Positions 33,780 to 42,959 of a DNA stretch of 64,000 bases are shown in pieces (the first letter of the stretch is position 1; every line of letters begins with the position of its first letter). Source of the stretch: Phoma sp. XZ068 (taxonomy: Eukaryota; Ascomycota; Dothideomycetes; Pleosporales; Didymellaceae); assembly GCA_004835665.1 (NCBI GenBank), contig ML240445.1, forward strand, positions 124,001 through 188,000. The letters run 5' to 3'. The notes beneath the pieces were generated by a model. That model was given only the letters and a program-made list of their open reading frames with translations, did not search any database and had not been told where the DNA came from. The translations under genes were made by a program, and so were the position numbers.

Positions 33780-34811
33780 TTACCGTGCTGACAACATCTC
33801 TAACCCAATTCCACCATACGGCTCTGGCGCTTTCAGTTTCACCCATTGGGCATTTCGGAAGTGTGTCTTGACAAATGCTCTATCGGCAAGCGTCATTCCT
33901 GTTCCAATATCCGGTACCACCACGAGGTCTGGGTCCCCTGCTCTGGCTCTGACTTTCAGCTTGAGGTGACACCAGGTGCGAATGTGTTGTGAACCGGGGG
34001 ATGGGATGGGTGCGCTCGACTTGACGAGGGGCATGGTCAAGCTCGGCCCAGCTGCTCTCACAGGCTGGATCTCAACCGGAATAACCTTGCTTTGGATTTC
34101 GGTAACCTTTGCTCGAAAGTTGTCTACCACATAGACTTGCACTGGATCTTGGTGTTTTTGGCGAACGTGCTGATGGAGACGGTTTTGTGATGCAAACTTC
34201 TTTCCACATTGCTCGCAAACGCCTGGGCGTTGTTCTGCAGACTCGAAGGGCAAGGAGTGCGCACTCCCATGCACGTGTTGTATTCTCGGGACATCGTCTG
34301 AGCCGGATCTCGGCCGGTGGTCTCCGCCACTGTCACTGTCTGGCTGATGTGGTACCCAACAGCTAGGATCGAAACTTGAGGCGTCACCAGCTTCGGAGTC
34401 ATCGTCATGGTCAAAGCGGCCGGAGGATTGTGAACGACAATCATGCTTGCCTTCCTCGTGGTCTTCGAGACTCTCTCTGGACACGTCCTCCTTCGCTGGG
34501 GACGCTGAGTTCAGTCGTTCGCCGTAATAATTCCTTTGGAAAGCCCCTTGTTCTCGACGGTCGTGCCTCTTACGATCGTCTCCGTTATACCGCTCCTTCT
34601 TGTCACGGTCTTCGTGGTTCCGGTCGTTGCGCTGATTCGATCCTCTATCGAAAGCGTACCCGTTTCGTCGATCGAGTGTTTGACTCGCAGGCTTTGCTTT
34701 TGGCTGAAAAGTTCTGTTAGTCTGGTGCCGTCCCGTACTGACGTCTCCGTGGATCACTTGGACGAGCGTCGTCGTCTGAGCGATCGGCCGGAGAGTCCAA
34801 TCGTCGGCCAC
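33780..34811 (-). pseudogene. Gag C-terminal region with C2H2 finger and protease start
   Basis: 343-codon frame. An Arg/Asp/Ser-rich first half is followed by a classical C2H2 zinc finger, CEQCGKKFASQNRLHQHVRQ and KH, where most Ty3-like Gags have a CCHC knuckle. Near the end PDIGTGMTLADRAFV resembles the aspartic-protease motif D-T/S-G; the middle residue is Ile, which a C-to-T change of a Thr codon would produce. The frame then passes to the protease/RT piece at 33746. The start overlaps the upstream Gag frame. Confidence 0.65.
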
Positions 34812-35481
34812 CCTTGTAGCGGGATTCGAATTTACTGCCTGATTTCATCTGTGTCCGTCGCTCATCGCGCAGTTCCTCTTCGTGATCGAACATGCGATCA
34901 TCTATGCCCTCGATGAAGTCATTCACCGCCGTGCGACGCGTTGGTGCTGGGACCATGAGGCGAATGCGCGGCGCCAAAAGATTCCACGCTTCAAGGACGT
35001 AGCGGCCTTCTTCTTGTTCCTCGTTTTCGTCGTAGCCGGGTTTTGCATCTTGGCTCAGTCTATTCACGGTCATGAACCATTCCGAGAGTGGACGGTGATA
35101 CAGAACATCTTCGGTGGTGTACTTTTGACGCTGGAGGTATCGCATCGCAACTTGTGGCTTGACTTTATAATGCAACAAGAGCACCTTTTCCCACTCATGA
35201 ATGTTCTCACCCGTGACGAGCTTGGCTTTCTGTGAACTAAGTTGGCCCTGAAACCACAAAATCGCAGAACCGTTCAGACACTGATGAAGGTTGTTGCGGA
35301 TCACATGCTCCGGCATTGTGTCCTGTGTGATTGCTCTGCGGGCAGAGTCGATGAAATCTCGTACATGCCGATAGTGCACTTTCCCAGATATTTCATTGGT
35401 ATCTTGGGGGTATATCTGCCGGGAAAGATCTGGGTTGAAATAACCAATGATCCCTGGGTTGAACTTGACGGTTTCGCCCAT
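34717..35481 (-). pseudogene. Gag capsid-like ORF
   Basis: 254 codons with a retrotransposon capsid layout: YRHVRDFIDSARRAITQDTM, LNGSAILWFQGQLS, EWEKVLLLHYKVKPQVAMRY, LSEWFMTVNRLSQDAK, then an Arg/Asp-rich end (DDRMFDHEEELRDERRTQMK). The middle resembles the Gag domain of fungal gypsy elements (W-F-x-G spacing and basic tail). Its upstream part is in a different frame (35982-35509), so the Gag is split. Confidence 0.6.
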
Positions 35482-35508
35482 ATCCTTGACCCTCTGGTTA
35501 TCCTGGGC

Positions 35509-37304
35509 TTATCTGGCTTCGATTGGGGTGAGATTTCGCCGTTCGCTGCGGTTACTTAGATCAGAGAGCTCGATTTGTGAGCGCGTACGGACGTGGTGAG
35601 GTTCTCGCTGGGGTGAAAACGGAGGTGGCACGTATGGGAGCCTTGTCCGTGTTCTCTCACGCTGATCGGTCTGCGGTCTCACCTCCAGTTCCGGCCGAGG
35701 GTGACGCGATGCATGGTTGGCTAGGGAGCCGGAGGTGCAGCACTCATGAGGGTTTGCGTGGTGCCGCTCATCGTTCCGCAGCGGATGCGTGGTGCCGCTC
35801 ATCGTTCCGCAGCGGATGCGTTGAGCCGGGGCGTGGCGCCGTGACTTCCGCATCAGAATGAAATGAAGTTCTGGAGCGAGCTTCTCTGATGACCGATGCC
35901 ATCCTCTGTTCGATTCTGGCAAACCAGTCCTCCAGCTGTCGGCGTTGCGTACCAGAAAAGGCAGTTTCCTGCGGTGTGTCATGTAGCTGTTCTTGCGAAA
36001 GCCGATTGGTACTTCGCGAGGTGCGTCTTCGCCGGCGCCGTGACGGTTCTGACTGCATTGACCCAGCTACGCTCCTTGTATCCTGGTGTGATCTCGGCGG
36101 GCCGGGGCCCAGCCGGACCCTGTGCGCTTCTTGTGGTGATGCTTGATACGGTCACTGTACATCGAATGATGTGCTTGCTCGAACGGTACATCGCTCTCGC
36201 GTCGCGGCAGGGCCGGGAGCGACAATGAGGATGGGCCTGCCTGACCGAATGGTTGGGATCGCTCTTTGCCCTTGTTCTTGATACCCAACGGGCCAGGTTG
36301 GGATTCAGTGTCAAGTTTGAACGGCTTGCAAAAAGTCTGCTTGGATGCACTCCATCTTGTTGGCCAATCGCTGAGAAGGAGGCTGATCTGTTTTGCAACA
36401 TCTGATTGAATGGTCCCACTCGGGGCTGATGTTGTGGTTCAGACGGAGCTTCTGAAAGGTGGCGGGAATGCCCTCCTCGTGAAGGACCCGTGGAGGTGTC
36501 TCGCGCCTGTGCCATGTCGCGCAGCACAACGGTCACCTGTGTGTCGTTTGAGGATCCGGACACTGAGAGCTCTGAGGGACGGGGGGTCTTTGTTCGCCTT
36601 TTCCTTCCGCCTCGCTTCTTCTTCACTGGCAATTCTGTCAACTGCTCCACCTTGTCTAAAAACAGGTCTACCTTCTCTGACTGAGGAGGTGTATCTGTCT
36701 TGAGGTTGCTTAGAGTCTTGAGCTGGTTAGGTGTTGCTCTTTTCTTAGAAAGCAGCGAGGACAGTGATAGTCTTTGGCTCAGACCATGGGCCGGAAGCTC
36801 TGTCGACTGGCGGTTTGTGTGGGCTTGTGCTGTAGCTTGGTCCGATAAGATCTGTGTTTCCAAACGCTGAGGCTGACCGGGGGTTGCCAACGCAGCGACT
36901 GGCAGTTCAATGCTCGACAACTCTGATGCGGTGGAAGTTGTTGCTGGCGAGGCTTGGGCTGGCCGGGGGATCTGTTCACTGGTCTTTCGGAGGGCACGTC
37001 TCGATGCTTGCTAGTTCTGAAAGACTTGGCTGCTAAGCACGGCTTCTCCTTTGTTTAGGACGATACCAACCTCAAATTCAACCTCTCTTTGTGCTGAAGC
37101 CTCTCCTTCAATATGCACTATCCACTTGTACGGGTATCCAAGGGGATCTATGCTTGTAGAAGGATGTCTCCAATTCAGCTGCTGCTGAGGTAATATTCCA
37201 AGCTTTGTCGAGGCTACACGCTTTATCCGTGTTGCGTCAAGAACAGGAAGCTCGTAGAGGTCGGCTATCGCTGATGCGAGTTCGAAAGCTTGTTCTGGAA
37301 CCAA
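35509..37304 (-). pseudogene. ORF1 / Gag N-terminal region with in-frame TAG
   Basis: From 37304 (MVPEQAFELASAIADLYELP) a frame runs to a TAG at 37011-37013 and continues in the same frame as the 313-codon ORF to 35979. Before the stop: GYPYKWIVHIEGEASAQREV and EVGIVLNKGEA. After it: Ser/Pro/Gln-rich sequence and a strongly basic KKKRGGRKRRTKTPRP. The TAG could come from CAG by a C-to-T change. Further on (35982-35509) the frame shifts around a 31-bp tandem duplication; SGTQRRQLEDWFARIEQRMA is the clearest coding segment there. I know no close family for the N-terminus. Confidence 0.5.
35761..35821. repeat. 31-bp tandem duplication
   Basis: GTGCCGCTCATCGTTCCGCA + GCGGATGCGTG occurs twice head to tail (35761-35791, 35792-35821, the last base differing). 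31 is not a multiple of three, so the duplication shifts the Gag reading frame. Confidence 0.95.
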
Positions 37305-37309
37305 CTTCC

Positions 37310-37530
37310 TGTGCGCCGGTGGGCGGCTGGCGTAAGTTAAAAACTTACAGTAGTAACTTACTTATGAAATATATTATAATAGAACTATAATATAATCTTA
37401 TAGAATTAAAGGGAGTAACTTTATAGTTATAGAAATATATTTTTTATCTAAAAAATATAGAGATTTGGTCGAGTTACAGCTAGTTGAAGTGTAGTACAAT
37501 GTTAGTGTTAATACGATGATTGCCGGGTTA
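37310..37530. other. AT-rich, RIP-like end of the element
   Basis: Very A/T-rich sequence (runs of TATAATA, AAATATATTTTTT) between the ORF1 start and the right inverted repeat, in contrast to the GC-balanced coding part beside it. Confidence 0.6.
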
Positions 37531-37571
37531 CGTTATTAAAAAGTGTCCATCTGTTTTTTGACTAGGGGGTG
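37531..37571 (-). repeat. Right terminal inverted repeat
   Basis: On the minus strand reads CACCCCCTAGTCAAAAAACA then GATGGACACTTTTTAATAAC; followed on the plus strand by CGAG (37572-37575). Pairs with the left copy at 25789. Confidence 0.85.
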
Positions 37572-37601
37572 CGAGAACGAATCCATTAATTTTTTTTATA
37601 T

Positions 37602-39227
37602 CTAACCAAACAAAACATCACCAAGACGAATAGATACAGTCTTAGTTTGGACGTAGTTGTCCAAAGCAGCTTCGCCGAGCTCACGGCCAATGCCTGATTC
37701 TCTATACCCACCAAAGGGAAGAGCGAAGTGGAGAGTGTTGTAGGTGTTGACCCAGACGGTGCCGGCGCGGAGGGCGTTGGCGACCTCGATGGCGGTGGTG
37801 AGGTTTGTGGTGTGGACGGCGGCGGCGAGGCCGTAGGTGGAGTTGTTGCCGATCTTGATGACGTCGGCCTTTGTCTTGAACTTGGAGATTGTGCAGACGG
37901 GGCCGAAGATTTCTTCTTGCTGGATCTTCATGTCCTCAGTGACGTTGGAGAAGATGGTGGGCTCGATGAAGTAGCCCTTGTCGCCCTTGCGCTTGCCGCC
38001 GGTCTCGACTGTGGCACCGGCCTTCTTGCCCTCGTCGATGTAGGACATGATGCGGTCGAACTGGAGCTGAGAGACCTGCGGACCCTGGAAGGTGTCCTCC
38101 TTGAAGGGGTCACCGACAGCGTTCTGAGCAGCGCGCTCCCTGAATCGCTTGATGAATTCGTCGTAAATCTCCTCCTGGACGTAGACACGCGAACCGGCGC
38201 AGCAGCACTGTCCGTGGTTGTAGTAGATACCAAAGTTGACCCAGTTGATGGCATCGTCGAGATTGGCATCAGCGAAGACAATGTTGGGGCTCTTGCCACC
38301 AAGCTCAAGGGTGACCTTCTTCAAGTTGGAGCCAGCAGCAGACTTCATGATCTGGCGACCGACAACAGTGGAGCCAGTGAAGGCGATCTTGTCAATGCCC
38401 ATGTGCGCAGACATGGCGGCACCAGCGACCTTGCCAAAACCAGTGATGACGTTGATGACACCTGGAGGAAAGCCAGCCTTCTGAATGAGTGTGCAGGCAA
38501 TGTAGGCGGAGAGTGGTGTCTGCTCAGCGGTCTTCAGGACGACCGTGTTACCGGTAGCGATGGCGGGACCAATCTTCCATGCCCACATGAGGATGGGGAA
38601 GTTCCAGGGAATGATCTGACCGCAAACACCGATCTATGACGGTTAGTCAGAAAGTCAACCAAACACTGGTGGGCTAAAACTTACGGGCTCCTTGCGGATG
38701 TAGTTGAATGTGTCGGGTGTTGTGTCGACGACCTTGCCCTCAATCTTGTCGGCCCAGCCTCCGTAGTACCTCAAACAACCAGCGGCAGCTTGAACATCAA
38801 TGTTCTTGGCCATGTTGAAGGCCTTGCCGTTGTCGAGAGCCTCGACGGCGGCGAGGAGGTCGGCGTGCTCGAGGAACAAGTCGGCAAGCTTAACAAGAAG
38901 CTTTCCGCGGTTCTCGGGTGTCTCCTTCCTCCATGGGCCGTTAAATGCCTTGCGGGCAGCCTCAACAGCGATATCGACATCCTTCTCGGACGCCTCCTGG
39001 ACTTGTGTGATAACCTCCTCGGTGGAAGGGTTGATGACGTCAAAGGTCTTTCCGTCAACGGACTTGACGAACTCGTTGTTGATGAAGCTGCTCCATGTAA
39101 GTAGCCGCCGGGGACGAAAAGTGGAGCTTCCCCGAACGCCGAGAGCTCATGGAGGTACTTACAGACCAGTGGGCTGGTCGTACTCGCCCGTCTGGGGAGT
39201 CTTGAGCTTCACTGAAACGTCAGACAT
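37602..39227 (-). CDS. NAD(P)-dependent aldehyde dehydrogenase
   Basis: Three exons (39227-39163, 39087-38685, 38633-37602), introns 75 and 51 nt, 499 aa, the usual length for the class 1/2 family. [20 protein letters not shown] is the start; the cofactor-domain strand IIPWNFP, the Rossmann GSTVVG, the general base in [10 protein letters not shown] (Glu about 266) and the catalytic Cys in [11 protein letters not shown] (about Cys300) are all intact, as are EEIFGPV and [16 protein letters not shown]. The enzyme oxidises aldehydes (acetaldehyde and others) to carboxylic acids; no organelle signal is apparent, so cytosol is likely. It closely resembles AldA/ALD-type fungal enzymes. The gene is intact even though a large mobile unit ends 30 bp beyond its stop codon, where its 3' UTR should be. 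Confidence 0.95.
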
Positions 39228-41021
39228 GATGTGTTGTTGCTAACTGGGGTATCAGAGAAAACAAATGTGAGTGAGGACTGGTTGGACGGATGAGGGGTAG
39301 GCAAGTCTTAAGTACTTGCCACTACGACTGCACGAAGGGATGTCTCCACCGGACGAGCACCAATATAGAGGATCGGCCATACAGCCTCGGCCATCAGGAG
39401 CCCGTTGCGAGCAAGCTTGCGGCCTATCGCAGCATTGATCGTGCGTCTCGAGTGGCCGCTGTTGCTGCGGCATCGAGCTAAAGCCCCGCTCTTCTGGCCA
39501 TTTGGCGGGTACCCCTCCCCCGCAATGGTGCGTCGCAATGTCTTGTTGCCGCATGTAGCCACACCTAACAGAGAGCTTGTTCCTCCAATTTGGAATAGAC
39601 AGGCGGCTAGCAGACATGCCTGAATGCTGATCGCTCTGAACCCGCTGAACCTCCATTATTTCCGCCTTGTACAACTGCCTTCAGAAGCTCTGCTCTGCGC
39701 TCGCGCTCGAAGCTCGGAATATGTCAACATTCCGATCGTAGGCTAATCCACTGTGCTAAGACAAATCTGGTAACCCTCGTACCCTGACACAGCATACTCG
39801 GCTTCCTTTCGAGCGAGTTCCGGGGACAGATGTCCAGAGGTTGGACGTCTACACGACCTTTCGCGTAACTACTAAAGTAATCATGAATTGACGTTAGAAC
39901 AGGGACAGAAATCAATATCCAAAAGTCAAGGGGTGTCAGGTCGAGCCTATCCGACCCGAAGTGGCTGCATCGGATGAACGCTCCATTACCCCAGCAGCTG
40001 TCGTGACAGGTCCCGGAGCCTAGAGCTAGGCGGTACCGTAAGCTCCAGGTGTAGATTTGGCGGGGAATATGCTAATGCGGTGGCAGCTAACGATGCTGGC
40101 GTGAGATCTCCGCACAAAAGGCTTTACACACACGAATGGGAGCGTTTCATTTTCATAACCGGAACCTGACTGCACACACCTTCCGCACCCTGAGCAAGTT
40201 GTGGCAGATCAGTTTTGCAATTGCTTGGTTTGAATTGTTGCTCCAAAAATCGCCAGAAGTTGTTTGTAAGCAGGTGTAAGAGGATGGTGCGGGGTCGTTC
40301 CGACCATCTGTACGGAAAGCTTCCGAGGAAAGCATGTTGTACAGTAGATATCAAGTGGCCGGAATGAGCATTGTCGCCGTCCAATCTCAATTAGCTGTTA
40401 CTTGATTTTACGGGTCAACACACTTGGCTCACACGTTGACAGCCACTTTGCGACTCATTCCGCTTGAGCGTTCCGTGACGTTTTGTTCCGGCCTCCTCCG
40501 GTTTCCAACCGTATCTCGTTTGTCAACCGTATCCCCGAGCCAGCGTCGTGTTAGCGTAGTCTGATGTTGTCGAGTCAGAAGTGGATGCTGCCAGGCTGCA
40601 CCTGGTTACAGGGGTTTCAATCACTTGGACAATACATATGCAAGCTGGTACACCGTGATGAGTGATCGTAATGGCGTAGCAGTCTTGCTAATGCAATCAC
40701 GGAAAGGCCATAGGAAATGATCACATCAGATGCTGTGAGTCTTCTGTTGATGATTGCCATTCCTGTATTGGCTACCTAGAATTCGAAGGAAGCCGAATCG
40801 CAGTCGCTCCCTGTATATTGTACAAAACCGAACCGGATACCATGTCGACCAGGTGTCAATAGCAATTTGAGGTGGTCGTATCGATTGCATTCTAAGAAGA
40901 AAATGACGTTTCCAGAGAAAAGAACAGAGAATGGAGACCGGTCGTTCCGAGGAGGATCAATTATCGCTCCTCCTCCTAAACAGAAAGAAATAAGTCGTCA
41001 AAGGCCCAGGAACGGAGTCGC
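39228..41021. other. Intergenic region, no gene seen
   Basis: 1.8 kb between the ALDH start and the YRA1-like stop. The left part must contain the ALDH promoter. Frames are short and overlap on both strands; none has recognisable features. Confidence 0.45.
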
Positions 41022-42522
41022 TCAGAGCATCTCGTCGTCCATAGCAGTGTCGCCTCCGGCAGCGGCTGGGGCGGCCTCGGCACCGTTGCTGACCATGGCG
41101 TCGTTGCCACCGTCAGCGGTAGGGAAGTAGTCTGCCATCTCGGCATCGAGCTCCTCGATTGTCTTCTTCTTCTGGCGCTCGCGGCCGCCACGGCCGCGAC
41201 CACGACCACGGGTAGCCTCGCCGCGTCCCTTGCCAGCAGCAGGGGTGGCCTTGGTAGCGGTTGCCGGCTTGGGCTTGTCCTTCTTGGGTTGTCTTGAGTT
41301 TGTGAGCAAAAGTCCAGATCAATATAACAGGAAGTAACGTACGTGACACGTTCGGCCAGGGACGACTGCTTGACCGGGGCAGGAACGTTCGCAGCGCTGA
41401 CGAGAAGGTCAACGCGGATAGGGCGGTTGTCGATCTTGACGCCGTTCAGGGCAGTGGTGGCTTTGGAAGCTTGCTCCGGCCTGTTGAAGATGACGGTTGC
41501 GCTTCCAAGGCTCTTGCCGTTTGGTCCGTACTGCATGAGGATTTTCTTGGGCCTGCCAACGCCAACTGCTGAGGCAAAGTAGTCCTAAAAGGCGTATTAG
41601 TCGTCGTGGTAGGACAGGTATTTCGTAGCAATAATGCATGACGCGCGTGTCCGGGGCCGGCGTTCGTTATCGTCCTCGAATCCATATTCGCTATCGTACG
41701 GCAACGCTTCAAAAGTTGGGATCGATATCAAGGCGCAGCGAGAAGACCTTTCGGTTCAGACGATGCCGCTTTGTTTGCTAGGGCAAACACTGGGCTGCTA
41801 AGAAGTGCGTGGCCGTCACGCTGTGAGCCATTCTTGAGAGTGTATTGCCTTGCCCTCAGTGATTAAAGCTCTCAGTAGTGGTAGAATGGCTCGTCTTCTC
41901 GGTGCTTGGAGGCTTGCTGAATCACGGCAAGCCTAGCCAGGGCGGGGCCGCTGGCGCACGTTGGTGTCTGTTTCTCAAGCTGTCTGCCTTTCGAAGCCCA
42001 ACTTTCGTCGCGGAAGCACCTCAGGGAGTTTGCATGCTGCTAGTCGTATGCCAGATGTGTCTGCCAAACACTGATCTTGACGTGACTTCTTCACAGGACA
42101 TGGCTCGACTACCGTGCTGAGGGCTCAAGGAAAGTTCGATTTGGTCGTTCGGACGCGTTCGTGCGCAAAGTGCGACAAGAGTAGGTTCAAAGACCTGCAG
42201 CGGTCTTACATACCTGAAGTTGGCCTTGCTCAACGTCCAAGGGCTGGTTGTGGTTAGCGCGGGCCGGACGCGTGGTGCTCGGAGAACAACATACCAAGTT
42301 GGAAATCATGATCTTGCTCTCACCGCCAGTAGGAGCGGGGCCAGTGGGAGTGGCCTTGGGCTGCTTGGTCTGCTTGGTGGACTTCTTGACACCACCGACG
42401 GGCGCGGCGGTGGCGGCAGGGCGGCCGGCATCAGAGCGACGGCCGCCGCGGCCCTTGCGAGCCGACTGCTTCCTCGAGCTGATGATAGACTCGAGGGACT
42501 GGTCCAAGCGTGATTCAGACAT
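41022..42522 (-). CDS. YRA1: mRNA export adaptor, ALY/REF (Yra1) family
   Basis: Four exons (42522-42295, 42243-42214, 41584-41343, 41292-41022), 256 aa. An N-terminal UAP56/Sub2-binding motif (LDQSLESIISSRK), then an Arg/Gly basic region, one RRM (KIMISNL...; GSATVIF; LNGVKIDNRPIRVDLL), a Lys/Arg/Gly-rich region and a C-terminal copy of the UAP56-binding motif (KKTIEELDAEMADYF): the complete REF layout. These nuclear proteins load onto nascent mRNA with the TREX complex and recruit Mex67. Exon 2 is only 30 nt and encodes PLDVEQGQLQ inside the RRM. Intron 2 is 629 nt (42213-41585), more than ten times its neighbours. Budding-yeast YRA1 also has one exceptionally long intron used for autoregulation. 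Divergent from VPS11. Confidence 0.92.
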
Positions 42523-42959
42523 GATGGCGGTGGATGTAGATGGCGCTGTCGCTGTGACGGACGTGGAGGATGCGCTGAATGAATGCAGCGACGCGACAGG
42601 GGCTTGAGTCGCGGTGTGGATGGGCAGGCGCACGGCAGCTGGGAGGAGAGCAGTTGTCGCGGGTGCGCGTGAGAGCTGAGCGTGGAAGCCGAGCAGAGCG
42701 GAGGGTGTGCAAAGTGGAGGTTGCAGAAGATGGCTTGGGTGCAGCGGATGGAGTGATGGGACGGCGAAGGAAGGGGGACGACCAGGCAGAGCAAAAGGGC
42801 AACACAGCCCAGCCAAGCTTTGGCGCTCGGACGGGCCACATCCACACGCACCCTGCGCCGCGGTGGGTCCTGCCTCGCGCCTGCCTGGCCATAGCTCAGT
42901 CCAGAGTGACGACGATAGCTCCCACCCCATCGACCGCAGCACAATGGACCGGTAGCAGA
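42523..42959. promoter_or_regulatory. Bidirectional promoter of YRA1-like and VPS11 genes
   Basis: 437 bp separate two divergent ATGs, so both promoters must fit here. The sequence is GC-rich and contains CAAT-like and polypyrimidine words but no evident TATA box. Confidence 0.5.

Larger units (their letters stand above)
25789..37571 (-). mobile_element. 11.78-kb inverted-repeat-bounded unit carrying Ty3/gypsy pol
   Basis: The left end (25789) and the reverse complement of the right end (37571) share about 38 bp: CACCCCYTAGTCAAAAA, CAGMTGGACACTTTTT, then RATRACRT, with a few transitions and one 1-bp gap. Immediately outside both ends is CGAG (25785-25788 and 37572-37575), a candidate target duplication. 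All recognisable coding inside is on the minus strand: an ORF1/Gag block (37304-34717), a Gag/finger ORF, protease-RT-RNase H-integrase-chromodomain (33746-29473), then two further ORF blocks (28895-28247 and 28064-26775). I could not find LTRs. Either a Ty3-like element inserted into an older inverted-repeat transposon, or one composite element. The right end is 30 bp from the aldehyde dehydrogenase stop codon. Confidence 0.6.

Noticed and set aside
25789..37571. DIRS-like or Helitron element
   Set aside because: No tyrosine recombinase or Rep/Pif1 helicase seen; integrase with chromodomain is Ty3-type, and the DEAH helicase is outside the unit.
37728..38639. 303-codon plus-strand frame across the aldehyde dehydrogenase
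   Set aside because: Antisense shadow of a highly conserved, GC-rich coding exon; composition (Asp/Gly/Val-rich) is typical of such shadows.
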